Assembly: GCA_051001455.1 (NCBI GenBank) | Contig: JBPCNH010000030.1 | Location: 137,117 to 201,116 of the forward strand | DNA from: JBPCNH01 sp051001455 | GTDB lineage: Bacteria; Actinomycetota; CADDZG01; WHSQ01 | DNA length: 64,000 nucleotides | Direction of reading: 5' to 3' | Shown here: piece after piece, positions 16,104-25,566 of the stretch | How the letters are laid out: each line of letters opens with the position of its first letter | How positions within the stretch are numbered: position 1 is the stretch's first letter | Notes under the pieces: model-generated | What the model was told of the DNA's origin: nothing | Database searches by the model: none | The model's input: the letters and a program-made list of their open reading frames with translations, nothing else | Translations under genes and position numbers: made by a program

Positions 16104-16433
16104 CTAGTTGGAAGTCGATCCCTGAGCGGCCGGAACAGCGGCGGCTGCCGGAGCGCCTCGGGTGATCTTTCCGCGGATGAACTCGTCGGCGATGTTGACC
16201 ACATGCTCGATCTCGGCGATCGATTCCACCGATGCCCTGAAGGTGACGGCGAAGTAGTAGCCCTCATGCTGGTGGTTGATCTCATAAGCGAACCGCCTGA
16301 TACCCCAGCGATCGATGTTGACGACTTCGCCCTCGCGATCGGTGATCGCTGCAGTGAACCGGTCGATGGCCTTCTGGATATCGCCTTCCTCGAGCTTGGC
16401 GTCACAGATGACCAGTGCTTCGTAATCCCTCAT
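16104..16433 (-). CDS. rpsF: 30S ribosomal protein S6
   Basis: A 109-residue S6 (MRDYEALVICDAKLEEGDIQ, then INHQHEGYYFAVTFRA). I start at ATG 16433 because GGAGGAG lies about 6 nt upstream and this is the family start; a longer frame adds 15 unconserved residues. The Ala/Pro tail after residue 92 is typical of actinobacteria. First gene of the rpsF-ssb-rpsR-rplI operon. Confidence 0.97.
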   Translation of the reverse strand: MRDYEALVICDAKLEEGDIQKAIDRFTAAITDREGEVVNIDRWGIRRFAYEINHQHEGYYFAVTFRASVESIAEIEHVVNIADEFIRGKITRGAPAAAAVPAAQGSTSN

Positions 16434-16683
16434 ATATCTCCTCCTCCGGACAGGGTCACGTCTTTCGGACGCTTCCATGGCCCCACCCGCGGGACGAACC
16501 CATCGGGTGAAGCAGGGGACTTAGCAACCTCGGTCGAAGCTGCCTGGACGGCCAAGATTAGCACCTCCTTCACGGCCTGCTCTGAGCGACCGGTCTATAC
16601 GCCGACTTCAAGCCCGACCCGCTCGGCGCGGTCGATGAGGTGCAGGCTCCGTCCAGGCTAGAGGGGAGGTAGGACGGAAAAGC
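16434..16683 (-). promoter_or_regulatory. rpsF leader region
   Basis: A 250-bp gap between the GT87-like gene and rpsF, with no gene. In the transcript a small hairpin CGUC-CGAAA-GACG (16471-16459) lies about 25 nt before the start codon. Leaders of rpsF operons in many bacteria bind the S6:S18 dimer through a CCG-containing loop or bulge, so this is a candidate autoregulatory site. The match is short. Confidence 0.25.
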
Positions 16684-17892
16684 TCAGGCCGGTGCTCCCT
16701 CGGGCTCGGGCTCACGCTCCATCTCGGGTTCGGAGGCCTCCACCGGCCGCGCCAGGAGAAACACAACCACCAAGGCAAGGAGCAGCGCGGCCCTGGCCCA
16801 GACCCCCCCGATCAGCAGCTTCTTGGCCCAGGTCAACTCCTCCATCCCATGGATGCCCATGTCGTGGAACCACCTGAATATGCCGACGTAGACGGCCAGG
16901 TCGGCGAGGGCGTACGCCACCCACCAAGCCACATGCACGCGCAGCAATGCGAAGAACGGCAGCAGCCACAGCGTGTACTGCGGTGAGTGCACTTTGTTCC
17001 AGAGAAGGAAAACGGCCAGCAAAGCACCACACGTTTCAAGAACCGGATACATGCGGGTTCCCCGGGCGCGCAGGAACGCCCAGATAAGAACTCCCACCCC
17101 GAAGGCCACGGTCAGGAGGAACGTCACCTGATTGACCTTGTCGGGCGCCCAACCCGGGAATCCGAAGAACCAGATCGAATCGAAGTTCGGGCCCCGGTCC
17201 TTATGAAATACATAGGTCGCAGACCAGCCTTCCCAGTTGATAAGGGCGAAGGGGAGGTTGACCGCGATCAGAGTTCCTACGCCTGCCAGAGCGGTTCCGG
17301 CGGCACGCCTCAGGTCCTTCATCATCACGCCTTCGAGAAACAGTGGAGCAAGGAACATCACCGGGTACATCTTCAAACCCGCTCCGATCCCGAACATGAC
17401 GGCCGCACCGATAGGGCTCCCTCGCCTCCACAGCCAGAAACCGGTCACACTCGCAGCCACTACGAGCAGGTCCCAGTTGTGGAACGCGTAAAGAACGAGA
17501 GCAGGAGCCAGCGCCCACAACAGCGATCGCCAGCCGGCCATCCTCGCCAAGACGTAAGCAGTCCAAAGGGCGAACGGCGCTAGCATCAGAGCGGAGATGC
17601 GCAACCATCCGTCACCGTCCGTCACAAGAAGGCCGCTGAAATACATGAACAGACCGGTCAGCACCGGATACTCGATCGCCCCGTTCGTGAAACCCCCGTC
17701 CAACGTAGCGTGGACATACGGGAAAACGCGAGAGCCGTCTTCGGCGAATAGCCGCCCGCCGAACAACGGCTGCAGATCGTTGTAGCAAAGACGGGCGTAG
17801 GCGTTGGCGTTGAACTCTCCGCCGAGACACTGCGCTTTGAGAAGGAAACCCGCTAGAAGCGTTAGCGCGCAGCAGATGAGGGACGTAAGCAC
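16684..17892 (-). CDS. polytopic membrane glycosyltransferase, GT87-like
   Basis: A 402-residue protein with about ten membrane helices. A polar stretch after the first helix (CYNDLQPLF, then ATLDGGFTNGAIEYPVL) holds acidic residues in the position expected for polyprenyl-phosphate-sugar-dependent GT-C enzymes. HSPQYTLWLLPF late in the protein is typical of the GT87/DUF2029 group. It is the positional equivalent of M. tuberculosis Rv0051, between ponA1 and rpsF. It probably adds mannose or another sugar to an envelope glycolipid or protein outside the membrane; the acceptor is unknown. The C-terminal 20 residues are Glu/Pro-rich. Confidence 0.8.
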   Translation of the reverse strand: MLTSLICCALTLLAGFLLKAQCLGGEFNANAYARLCYNDLQPLFGGRLFAEDGSRVFPYVHATLDGGFTNGAIEYPVLTGLFMYFSGLLVTDGDGWLRISALMLAPFALWTAYVLARMAGWRSLLWALAPALVLYAFHNWDLLVVAASVTGFWLWRRGSPIGAAVMFGIGAGLKMYPVMFLAPLFLEGVMMKDLRRAAGTALAGVGTLIAVNLPFALINWEGWSATYVFHKDRGPNFDSIWFFGFPGWAPDKVNQVTFLLTVAFGVGVLIWAFLRARGTRMYPVLETCGALLAVFLLWNKVHSPQYTLWLLPFFALLRVHVAWWVAYALADLAVYVGIFRWFHDMGIHGMEELTWAKKLLIGGVWARAALLLALVVVFLLARPVEASEPEMEREPEPEGAPA

Positions 17893-17933
17893 GACCGTCT
17901 CGAGTGTGGCGCCGGACCGCTCAGACTCGGACG

Positions 17934-20288
17934 TTACGGGTCACCACCACCCTGACCTCCGCCTCCACCGCCGCCTCCACCGCCGCGGGCCCCGGGACTC
18001 GGTTCGCTCGTGGGAGCGGGCTCGGAGGGCTCGGGCTCGGGCTCTTGGGTTGGCTCCTGCGTCGGTTGGGTCGTGGGCTCGGGCTCGGGTTCGTCGTCGT
18101 CATCACCATCACCCGTGGGCTCGGGTTCAGGCGCCGAGGTAGACGGGGGAGGGGAGCCGTTGATGATCTCGCTCGGTTGAGCGGCTGGTATCGCGAACTC
18201 CTCGACCGGCATGTCGGCCACCGCTTCGGACATGTAGGCACCCCAGATACGGGCGGGAAAAGAGCCACCCGTCACCTCGATAGGTGCAGACAGATCACCA
18301 AGAACAGGCCGGCACAGGTCCAGATCTGAGCAGGACCGCATCTCCGGGATGAAATCGTCCTCGGCGCAGGCGGACTGGCGCTCCAACCGCTTCTGTTCGG
18401 ATTCGGCCTTCTGGCCACACTCGGTTCCGATCTTCCCGTCGGGTCCGCCTTCGAGGGGATAGCCCACCCACACCACCGTGGACAACTGCGGGGTGTATCC
18501 CGCGAACCAGGCGTTGCCGTTGTCTTGCGTGGTGCCGGTCTTGCCTGCAACGGGGCGGCCGATGTTGGCATTGGTGGCGGTTCCCGCGCTCACCACACCG
18601 GTCAACGACTGGGTCAATACATCTGCCGAGTTCTCATCGATGATCTCTTCGGGCGCCCTTCCCCCAACACGCTCCTCACAGTCGCCGCTGCCAAGGTAGC
18701 GCTTGATGCAGTTGCCTTGGCTGTCCGTGATGTAGGCGACGGGGTTGACGTGCGGCAGCTTCCCGCGTCCGGCGAATCCTGCATACGCACGGGCCATCTC
18801 GAGTGGGGTGACGTCCTCGCCGCCCCCGAGGGCATTGGCGCAAACGGGGTTTATGTTCTCGGCCCCATATTTCGGGTTGAACCCGAACTCCTCGAGCATC
18901 TTGGCCACCGACTCCGCTCCCACCTCGGCCATCAGCTGTGCGTAGACCGTGTTCACCGAGTTCGTCGTCGCCTGAACCAGATCGATCGTGCCGAAGGAAG
19001 AGTTCCCGTAGTTATTCACCTCCCACGGCTGAAAGTTGGTAGCACACTCCGGATCTTCGATCTGCGTCGGACTCGCTCCGGAGAAACGCGATCTCGGAGA
19101 GATCCCTTGGTCTATCGCGGTGACAAGTGTGAAGGGCTTGAGCGAGGACCCCGGCTGACGGCCTGGTTCACTGGTCGCGTAGTTAAAGCCACGCGCTTTG
19201 GAAACGTTCCGGAAGGCTTTCCCCCCGACCATCGCGCGGATGCCCCCGCGTGGGGTCATGGACACCAGGGCGGCCTGAGGATCCTCTGGGTTAGGAAGCA
19301 TCGTGCGCACGGCTCTCTCGGCGGCAGCCTGCAGCTCGAGGTCGAGCGTCGTGTGGATCTGCAACCCCCCGGTGTAGAGATCGGATCCAAACTCTTCCTG
19401 TAGGAAGTTCTTACGCAGCCACTCCATGAAGTAGGCCGCTTTCGACCTCTTCTCCGACTCGTGATCCGCTGTCCGGGCCAGCTTCAGGCGCTTGTTCATC
19501 GCCGCGTCGGCCTTGTCTTGGGTGACGAATCCGAGTTTCACCATCTCCGTCAGCACACGGTCCCTACGGCTCTCGGCAAGATCGCGGTCCTCATCGATCT
19601 GGTAGGCCTCTGGGGAGGGGATGATCGAAGCGAGATAAGCGGCTTCTGAAAGATTGATCTGGGAGACCGACTTGTTGAAGTACCTGCGCGCGGCGGCCTC
19701 GAACCCGTACGTCCCTCGGCCCAGATAGATCGTCTCTAGGTAGAAGCCCAGGATCTGATCCTTGGAGTACTGACGCTCGAGCTTGACAGCCAATACCGCC
19801 TCACGGACCTTCCGGGTGACGGTCCGGGACGGGTCCTGCAGCACGGCGTTCTTCACGTACTGCTGAGTGATAGTGGAACCCCCCTGCTGGACCTGGCCTC
19901 CGGTCATGTTGGCCCACGCTGCTCGGATAACTCCTCGAACCGAGACACCGTTGTGCTCGTAGAAGCTCCGGTCCTCAGCCGCAAGCACGGCTTGGCCTAT
20001 GAACGGTTTCTTCTCCAGCAGTTTCTGGGGATCGAAGGGGAAGCGCGTTATCTCTCCGGAGTAGCTGCCGATGGACTTGCCGTTGGCGTCGAACACTTCC
20101 GTCGACAGAGTTAGCTCGATGTCATCGGGAAGCGGGATGTTCGCGAAAGCGTAAGTCAAACCCAGGATGGTTAGCCCGACGAAGAATGTGCCCACCGGGA
20201 GAAGAAGGGCATAGCGGGTCAGCACCTTCTGTCCGCGGGTGCGCGGGTCCACTCTCCGCATCCGCCGCTTTCCCCTTCTCTTGCTCAC
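17934..20288 (-). CDS. ponA: bifunctional penicillin-binding protein 1A (transglycosylase/transpeptidase)
   Basis: A 784-residue class A PBP. A basic N-terminus and one membrane anchor (about 24-47) lead to a GT51 domain with the catalytic Glu in EDRSFYEHNGV (from 105) and GGSTITQQYVKN. The transpeptidase domain has SSLK (about 380), SVN and KTGTT (about 584). It polymerises and cross-links lipid II outside the membrane. The last 100 residues are a Pro/Glu/Thr linker with acidic runs and a Gly-rich tip, as in actinobacterial PonA1. It is next to the GT87-like gene and ribosomal cluster as in M. tuberculosis. Confidence 0.95.
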   Translation of the reverse strand: MSKRRGKRRMRRVDPRTRGQKVLTRYALLLPVGTFFVGLTILGLTYAFANIPLPDDIELTLSTEVFDANGKSIGSYSGEITRFPFDPQKLLEKKPFIGQAVLAAEDRSFYEHNGVSVRGVIRAAWANMTGGQVQQGGSTITQQYVKNAVLQDPSRTVTRKVREAVLAVKLERQYSKDQILGFYLETIYLGRGTYGFEAAARRYFNKSVSQINLSEAAYLASIIPSPEAYQIDEDRDLAESRRDRVLTEMVKLGFVTQDKADAAMNKRLKLARTADHESEKRSKAAYFMEWLRKNFLQEEFGSDLYTGGLQIHTTLDLELQAAAERAVRTMLPNPEDPQAALVSMTPRGGIRAMVGGKAFRNVSKARGFNYATSEPGRQPGSSLKPFTLVTAIDQGISPRSRFSGASPTQIEDPECATNFQPWEVNNYGNSSFGTIDLVQATTNSVNTVYAQLMAEVGAESVAKMLEEFGFNPKYGAENINPVCANALGGGEDVTPLEMARAYAGFAGRGKLPHVNPVAYITDSQGNCIKRYLGSGDCEERVGGRAPEEIIDENSADVLTQSLTGVVSAGTATNANIGRPVAGKTGTTQDNGNAWFAGYTPQLSTVVWVGYPLEGGPDGKIGTECGQKAESEQKRLERQSACAEDDFIPEMRSCSDLDLCRPVLGDLSAPIEVTGGSFPARIWGAYMSEAVADMPVEEFAIPAAQPSEIINGSPPPSTSAPEPEPTGDGDDDDEPEPEPTTQPTQEPTQEPEPEPSEPAPTSEPSPGARGGGGGGGGGGQGGGDP

Positions 20289-20394
20289 GGACCGATCCTC
20301 GACTATCTGTCTGCTCGACTAATAACGATGTCCTCACGGCCGACCGGGTTCGTCGGTTGAGGGTTTCGCCCTCCGGACGCTAGGGGTCCGCTAA

Positions 20395-21048
20395 TCATGC
20401 CCTTATCTGACTCATTAACGCTCCAACCCCCGCGCAAAGTCCGGCAGCCCCCAGCGATACGTGGGCAACCAGCGCCGGTGCCCTACTGAGGGCCCATCCG
20501 ATGCTGCCCGTCAGGACTGCCAACGTGACGGCAGCGAGCCACATCTCTCCCATAGCCCCGCCTGGTCCCCAGGAAAGCAACGCCAAAGCCGCCCCGATGC
20601 CGAGGAGTTCGGCTGCCCACAGCGCCCATCCGCGCCTGTCCCACTCGAGATCCGGAGGAAGAGCAAGCGCCAGCGCCAGCAGCACCGAGGTCATTCCCAG
20701 CGCCGTGGCCGCCGCCGCCTCCCCGGGACCGACGAGCAACGCAGGGCCGAGGACGCCCTGGGCTCCAGTGATCGCTGCGAGGTCGAAGGTCGACCACCTG
20801 AGCGCGCTCGCGACCAGGCCGCCTGCTGCTACGAGCATGACCAGCATCGGAGCGATCGAACTGCGAAGGTCCTTCCCGGGCCACCGGCTCCCGACCAAGA
20901 CGGCGATCCCCAGCACCGGCCATGCCAGGTGCTGAAGCACCCCGAGCCCTGTAAGCAATAAGACCCCTGCTCCACCTAGCCGGACCCACGCAACGGGGCG
21001 GTCGAGTGCCGTATCCACTTGGTTCGTAGCCGGCGCGACCTGGTTCAA
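20395..21048 (-). CDS. hypothetical polytopic membrane protein
   Basis: About 217 residues with six or seven hydrophobic segments rich in Leu, Ala and Gly. I choose TTG 21048, which overlaps the DUF5318 stop (TTGA) and has GGGAG upstream, implying coupling. The frame is open to 21168, but that part overlaps DUF5318 and is not hydrophobic. I do not recognise the family. It sits between DUF5318 and ponA, so an envelope role is possible. Confidence 0.6.
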   Translation of the reverse strand: MNQVAPATNQVDTALDRPVAWVRLGGAGVLLLTGLGVLQHLAWPVLGIAVLVGSRWPGKDLRSSIAPMLVMLVAAGGLVASALRWSTFDLAAITGAQGVLGPALLVGPGEAAAATALGMTSVLLALALALPPDLEWDRRGWALWAAELLGIGAALALLSWGPGGAMGEMWLAAVTLAVLTGSIGWALSRAPALVAHVSLGAAGLCAGVGALMSQIRA

Positions 21049-21515
21049 CCTCGCTCCCGGCGCCCGGTGGTCCGGCGCGCCGGTTGGGCTCTGGTCCTGC
21101 GTGCCTCTGCGTAACCGCTGCCCGCTACGTACGAGCGGACGAGGTGATTCCACGCACAATCGACGCACACCTCTACGACATAGCAGGTGAAATGTTCGTA
21201 CTCCTTAGCGAGCTCCTGCAGCCACTCCGGCGGATACACGACTCTGCCGCTATTGCGCCCGAGCTCGTCTCCGTAGACGTAACGGACGAACCGGATCGTC
21301 TCATGCGAGCACATCGGACAGACCCTCTCGGTCTCGTCTCCGATGTTCCGAGCAGCCCGCAGAAGCTCGGGATGGGCATCACAGACGTCGGTGGTGGATA
21401 TCAGCCCTTGCCGGACCGAGAGGATCAGCGATTGCCGGGCGAGGCGATAATCCACCACCGGCCCTTGCGCCTGAGGGGGGCTCGAGGGATCGAACGAGCG
21501 CCCGGAAGCTGTCAT
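21045..21515 (-). CDS. DUF5318 family protein
   Basis: A 156-residue protein matching the actinobacterial DUF5318 family (M. tuberculosis Rv0049, also beside ponA1). It starts at ATG 21515 (MTASGRSFDP). The core is VVDYRLARQSLILSVRQGLI and DVCDAHPELLRAARNIG, then two Cys pairs, CPMC and CVDC, separated by about 50 residues, which probably bind one zinc. Function unknown. A Arg-rich tail ends it. There is no Shine-Dalgarno; TACCAT 6 nt before the ATG could be a -10 box of a leaderless transcript. Confidence 0.8.
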   Translation of the reverse strand: MTASGRSFDPSSPPQAQGPVVDYRLARQSLILSVRQGLISTTDVCDAHPELLRAARNIGDETERVCPMCSHETIRFVRYVYGDELGRNSGRVVYPPEWLQELAKEYEHFTCYVVEVCVDCAWNHLVRSYVAGSGYAEARRTRAQPARRTTGRRERG

Positions 21516-21659
21516 GCACGAATGGTACTTCGGCCCTTCCGGATACCTCACGGCCACACTGGGGGCCCGAGCACGATCGGGCGATCCCTTGACCACTGTC
21601 CGAGCGACTCACATCCGCCCGCCCGGAATGGCGGTGACTTGCAAGATCCAGAGGTGTGT

Positions 21660-21686
21660 GTTGATATATCGGTTCGATATATCAAC
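21660..21686. promoter_or_regulatory. perfect palindromic operator upstream of padR-ino1
   Basis: GTTGATATATCG (21660-21671), spacer GTT, CGATATATCAAC (21675-21686): 12-bp perfect arms, 33 bp before the padR ATG. It is strikingly AT-rich for this genome and lies in the divergent gap between DUF5318 and padR. Most likely the PadR protein binds it to control its own padR-ino1 operon. Confidence 0.7.
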
Positions 21687-21719
21687 GTATACAGAACGGA
21701 CGGGGTTGATCGTAACCAG

Positions 21720-22316
21720 ATGAAGCAGCACGGGATGCTCGAGCTCCCCGTATTGGGCCTTTTAAAGGAACGCTCCATGCACGGGTACGAGCTACGCAAG
21801 CAATTGAGCACCATGCTCGGACCCTTCTGGCAGGTGTCGTGGGGTTCTCTCTACCCTGCGCTGAGACGCCTAGCCAAGGCGGGAGCGGTCGAAAAAATGG
21901 CCGAGTCCACGAAGCCGCGCCGGGCGTCGCGCTCGACGATGCCTCCGCCGACCATGGCGCGCCGCAAGACGGTCTACCGCATCACCCCAGAAGGCGAGCG
22001 ACTTTTCAGCGACCTCCTAGAGGAGACGGCTGCAGCGGTCGACGCCGAACACTTCACCCTGAAGCTCGCGTTCTTCCGATACCTCGAGCCGGAGGCACGA
22101 CTCACCCTCCTCGAGAGACGCCGCGCCTACCTGCAAGAGAAGCTGGCCCAGTTCAAAGCGAATCTCAAAGAAATCGGCGAGCGCATCGATAACTACACGC
22201 TTTCACTGCAAACACATTCGATGGCCGCAACAGAGAGCGACCTCAAATGGATCGACGAATTGATAATCGAGGAGCGCCGCGCGACCGATAGCGCCGGCGA
22301 TCTCCGCAATGTCTGA
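21720..22316 (+). CDS. PadR family transcriptional regulator
   Basis: A 198-residue PadR-type regulator starting at ATG 21720 (MKQHGMLELPVLGLLKERSM). The N-terminal winged helix has HGYELRKQL, SWGSLYPALRRLAKAGAV and KTVYRITPEGE; an unusual basic Ser/Pro insert (KPRRASRSTMPPPTMARRK) lengthens the wing. The C-terminal half is a helical, coiled-coil PadR dimer domain. The same pair padR-ino1 occurs in M. tuberculosis (Rv0047c-Rv0046c). It overlaps the upstream spacer of ino1 by position (17 bp gap), so the two form an operon under the palindrome upstream. Confidence 0.88.
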   Translation: MKQHGMLELPVLGLLKERSMHGYELRKQLSTMLGPFWQVSWGSLYPALRRLAKAGAVEKMAESTKPRRASRSTMPPPTMARRKTVYRITPEGERLFSDLLEETAAAVDAEHFTLKLAFFRYLEPEARLTLLERRRAYLQEKLAQFKANLKEIGERIDNYTLSLQTHSMAATESDLKWIDELIIEERRATDSAGDLRNV

Positions 22317-22332
22317 CAAGGGGAGGGCGAAC

Positions 22333-23517
22333 ATGCCGAAGAAGATACGCGTTGCGATCGCCGGGGTAGGTAACTGTGCATCGTCACTGGTTCAAGGGAT
22401 CGAGTACTACGCGAAAGCGCGCGAGGATGAGCGGGTCCCCGGGTTGATGCATGTGAACCTCGGCGGCTACCACGTCTCCGATGTCGAGTTCACAGCTGCT
22501 TTCGATGTCGACTCGAACAAAGTCGGGCTCGATCTAGCGGAGGCGATCTGGGCCGAGCCGAACAACACCATCAAGTTCTCGGACGTCCCGGAGACCGGCG
22601 TGAAGGTCATGCGTGGCCACACCTATGACGGTCTCGGCAAGTTCTACCGGGACACCATCACGGAATCCGAGCTCCCTCCCGTCGACGTGGCGAAGGTCCT
22701 GCGCGACACCGACACCGACGTCCTGATCTCCTATCTGCCGGTCGGATCGGAACAAGCCGCTCGCTTCTACGCCGAGCAGGCTCTCGAAGCGGGTGTTGCT
22801 TTGATCAACTGCATGCCCGTCTTCATAGCAACGAACGAGGATTGGGCCGCGCGCTTCACGAACCACGGCATCCCGATCATCGGCGACGACATCAAGAGTC
22901 AGCTCGGAGCGACCATCTCGCACAGGGTCCTCTCCAAGCTTTTCGAAGACCGTGGCGTCATCATCGATCACACCTATCAGCTGAACTTCGGTGGAAACAT
23001 GGACTTCAAGAACATGCTCGAGCGTGAGCGATTGGAGTCGAAGAAGATCTCGAAGACACAATCGGTCACATCGCAGATCCAAGGCGGCATCGATGCAGAC
23101 GACATCCACATCGGTCCTTCGGATCACGTACCTTGGCTAAAGGACCGCAAGTGGGCCTACATCCGGATCGAGGGGCGCGAGTTCGGAGACATCCCGATCT
23201 CGATGGAGCTGAAACTCGAAGTATGGGACTCCCCGAACTCTGCAGGCGTAGTCATCGATGCACTGCGTTGCGCGAAACTCGGGCTAGACCGAGGGGTCGG
23301 CGGCCCACTGCTGGGTCCGAGCGCCTACTTCATGAAGTCTCCTCCGGTCCAATACACCGACGGAGAAGCTCATGACCTCGTCGAAGCCTTCATCGAGAAC
23401 GAAGTCGTGGACATGCATTCGGTGCTCCGAAAGATGCCGAATATTGCCGAGCGGAACGGTCACTCGAACGGCAACGGCTACATCAACATCGACGAGGACC
23501 TGAAAACCTCTCTCTGA
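22333..23517 (+). CDS. ino1: inositol-3-phosphate synthase
   Basis: A 394-residue myo-inositol-1-phosphate synthase of the actinobacterial type. It converts glucose-6-phosphate to inositol-3-phosphate with bound NAD, supplying phosphatidylinositol and often mycothiol. Signatures: the Rossmann start IRVAIAGVGNCASSLVQGIE, SYLPVGSEQAARFYAEQAL, DDIKSQLGATISHRVL, NFGGNMDFKNM and SPNSAGVVIDALRCAKLG. The start ATG 22333 has GGGAGGG upstream; an ATG 24 nt earlier overlaps padR and is less likely. A terminator follows. Confidence 0.96.
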   Translation: MPKKIRVAIAGVGNCASSLVQGIEYYAKAREDERVPGLMHVNLGGYHVSDVEFTAAFDVDSNKVGLDLAEAIWAEPNNTIKFSDVPETGVKVMRGHTYDGLGKFYRDTITESELPPVDVAKVLRDTDTDVLISYLPVGSEQAARFYAEQALEAGVALINCMPVFIATNEDWAARFTNHGIPIIGDDIKSQLGATISHRVLSKLFEDRGVIIDHTYQLNFGGNMDFKNMLERERLESKKISKTQSVTSQIQGGIDADDIHIGPSDHVPWLKDRKWAYIRIEGREFGDIPISMELKLEVWDSPNSAGVVIDALRCAKLGLDRGVGGPLLGPSAYFMKSPPVQYTDGEAHDLVEAFIENEVVDMHSVLRKMPNIAERNGHSNGNGYINIDEDLKTSL

Positions 23518-23535
23518 TCCTCTGCTTTCGGATCT

Positions 23536-23566
23536 ACTCGCCGTTCCCGAGACCGGCGAGTTTTTC
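23536..23566 (+). terminator. rho-independent terminator after ino1
   Basis: ACTCGCCG/CGGCGAGT stem, 10-nt loop, then a T-run (TTTTT), 19 nt after the ino1 stop. A canonical intrinsic terminator, unusual in this GC-rich window for its clear T-tract. Confidence 0.85.
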
Positions 23567-23588
23567 CGTTGCGGCACGATAGGACCAC

Positions 23589-24866
23589 ATGAAGGCTCTC
23601 TTGAGGGACCACGACACTCGGCATCTCCTGGGGTCGCAGTGGTTGTCGCAGGCAGCCGACGGCGTCGTGCAAGCCACCTTCGCCAACATCCTCATACTGG
23701 AGCCTGAGGGGACCCCCACAAGGATCCTCGCCGTCTCCGCTCTCACGCTCGTCCCCTACTCGGTGATAGCTCCGTTCATGGGGATACTCGTCGACCGCTG
23801 GCGGCGTCGGTCCCTGATGGTGTGGACGAATGTCGTGCGGGCTGCGCTCTTGTTCCTCCTGGCCTTACTGGTTCGACAAGGGACGGCAGAGGTCGCGCTC
23901 TACTCAGGATTGCTCCTACTCCTGGGCCTTGGTCGGCTCTTCTTGACCACCAAGGGCGCAGCACTACCCGTCGTCCTCAATGAGAGTCAACTCCTGAAAG
24001 GCAACTCCCTTTCCGGAGGAGGAGGGATGATCGCGGCCCTCTTCGGAGGAGTACTGGGCATCGGCGCGGTCGCGCTGTTCGAGAGCTCGACGACGCTCGT
24101 GTTGGGCGCCGCCGTCTACGCGGCATCTGCCTACGTCGCGCGACGGATAACTCATCAACTCGGTCACGAACCTCGAGACACCGAAGAGCTGCGAGCAGCG
24201 ATGGCTCGCGTTGCCGCCGAACTACGCGAAGGAGCCCACGAGGTATTCGCACGTGCCGAGGCCCGCATCCCTCTGATCGGAGTAACCGTCGTTCGGACCG
24301 CAGCGATGGTGGCGGCCGTCTCTGCCATCATCATCATCAAGGAGCAGTACCCGGCGTCAGGCGACGACCTCGGGCGCTTGTCCGCCTCGGGCTTGGCTCT
24401 AGGAACCGCTGGGATCGGCGCGTTCCTCGCCGCCGTGACCGCTCCACTCCTCGGCAGACGCTTCTCCGAACCGGGGCTGATCATCCTCGGATTCGTGGTG
24501 TCGGGAGCCGGGATAGCCGCCCTAGCAGGCATAGATCAGATCGGTGCTGTTCTTGCCCTAACTTTCATCGGCGGTTTCGGAGCCTTCATATCCAAGGTTG
24601 CTGTGGATGCTCAGTTGCAGCGCGCGCTACCCGACGATTTCCGGGGGCGCGGGTTCGCCGTATACGACATCCTCTACAACCTCGCGACCGTGGCTGCTGC
24701 CGCCCTGGTGCTGGCCGGCGACGGAGACAGCTTCAGAACATTCCTCGTGGGGGTAGGTCTCGTGACCCTCGTCCTGGCCGCCTGGATCAGGAGTGGCATG
24801 AAGCAAGCGGGACTCTTCGACCAACCGGCCGGCGGAACCATCAAGGCCGGCGCGCCACCAGCATGA
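23589..24866 (+). CDS. MFS transporter (exporter-like)
   Basis: A 425-residue major facilitator with about 12 membrane helices. The start of the family pattern is LGSQWLSQAADGVVQATFANIL; the loop 2-3 motif is FMGILVDRWRRRSLMVW. It resembles the MFS_3/enterobactin-exporter-like group of unknown substrate. There is a cytoplasmic loop about residues 185-215 rich in Ala and Glu. Its 3' end overlaps the convergent methyltransferase gene by 26 bp. Confidence 0.82.
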   Translation: MKALLRDHDTRHLLGSQWLSQAADGVVQATFANILILEPEGTPTRILAVSALTLVPYSVIAPFMGILVDRWRRRSLMVWTNVVRAALLFLLALLVRQGTAEVALYSGLLLLLGLGRLFLTTKGAALPVVLNESQLLKGNSLSGGGGMIAALFGGVLGIGAVALFESSTTLVLGAAVYAASAYVARRITHQLGHEPRDTEELRAAMARVAAELREGAHEVFARAEARIPLIGVTVVRTAAMVAAVSAIIIIKEQYPASGDDLGRLSASGLALGTAGIGAFLAAVTAPLLGRRFSEPGLIILGFVVSGAGIAALAGIDQIGAVLALTFIGGFGAFISKVAVDAQLQRALPDDFRGRGFAVYDILYNLATVAAAALVLAGDGDSFRTFLVGVGLVTLVLAAWIRSGMKQAGLFDQPAGGTIKAGAPPA

Positions 24867-25566
24867 ACTCGGGAAGATCGAGCCGGGGCGGCCGCCGCGC
24901 GAAGCTACCGGGCTCGACGGACCACACGTGCTCGGGGACCAACCCCACCCCGATCGCCATAAGCCGTAACTCTCGAGGCGTATAAACGCCCGTCCACAGA
25001 TCGACCTCACGCGAGGAACCGGAATCATCCTTGACCTCGGTGACCTCGTGAACGAGCCCCTGGTCGACGTCGAACGTTGCGCGCTCGCGCGGATGGGAAG
25101 CCTCGAAGACAGAGCTGAAGGCGGTCAAGATCGCGCGGCCTCCGCTACGCAACGCCTCCATCATGCGGCGCAGGACCAACCCGTCATCCGGCCCCATGAG
25201 ACCGAATCCACCCTGGCAGATAGCGATGACGGCATCGAACTCGTCGTCGAAGGGCATCTGACGGACGTCCACTTCGAAGAAAGCAGCCTTCACGCCCGCC
25301 GCCCGGCAGCGTTCCGCGGCGATATCGAGGAACTTCCGAGACACGTCGACTCCGGTTACAGCCAGACCGGCTTGGGCCAACAGAACCGAGTGTCTACCCG
25401 GCCCACAACCGACATCGAGCACCCTTGCCCCGGGGGGAAGCCTCAAAAGGTCTAGGAGGAAGCCCACCTCTTGCTCCGAACCCTTGGTGAAGCTGTACCT
25501 CAGATACGCCTCACCGAGATAGTCCGCCACATCTGCGAAATAAGGGGTACCGGGGTGATCCTTCAC
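24841..25566 (-). CDS. SAM-dependent class I methyltransferase
   Basis: A 241-residue methyltransferase with motif I VLDVGCGPGRHSVLLAQAG (about residue 54), an acidic post-I site (VTGVDVS) and FDAVIAICQGGFGLM at motif IV. This is the Methyltransf_25/11 type acting on an unknown small molecule. Its start overlaps the cca stop by 4 bp (ATGA), so the two are co-transcribed and coupled. Confidence 0.83.
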   Translation of the reverse strand: MKDHPGTPYFADVADYLGEAYLRYSFTKGSEQEVGFLLDLLRLPPGARVLDVGCGPGRHSVLLAQAGLAVTGVDVSRKFLDIAAERCRAAGVKAAFFEVDVRQMPFDDEFDAVIAICQGGFGLMGPDDGLVLRRMMEALRSGGRAILTAFSSVFEASHPRERATFDVDQGLVHEVTEVKDDSGSSREVDLWTGVYTPRELRLMAIGVGLVPEHVWSVEPGSFARRPPRLDLPEFMLVARRP

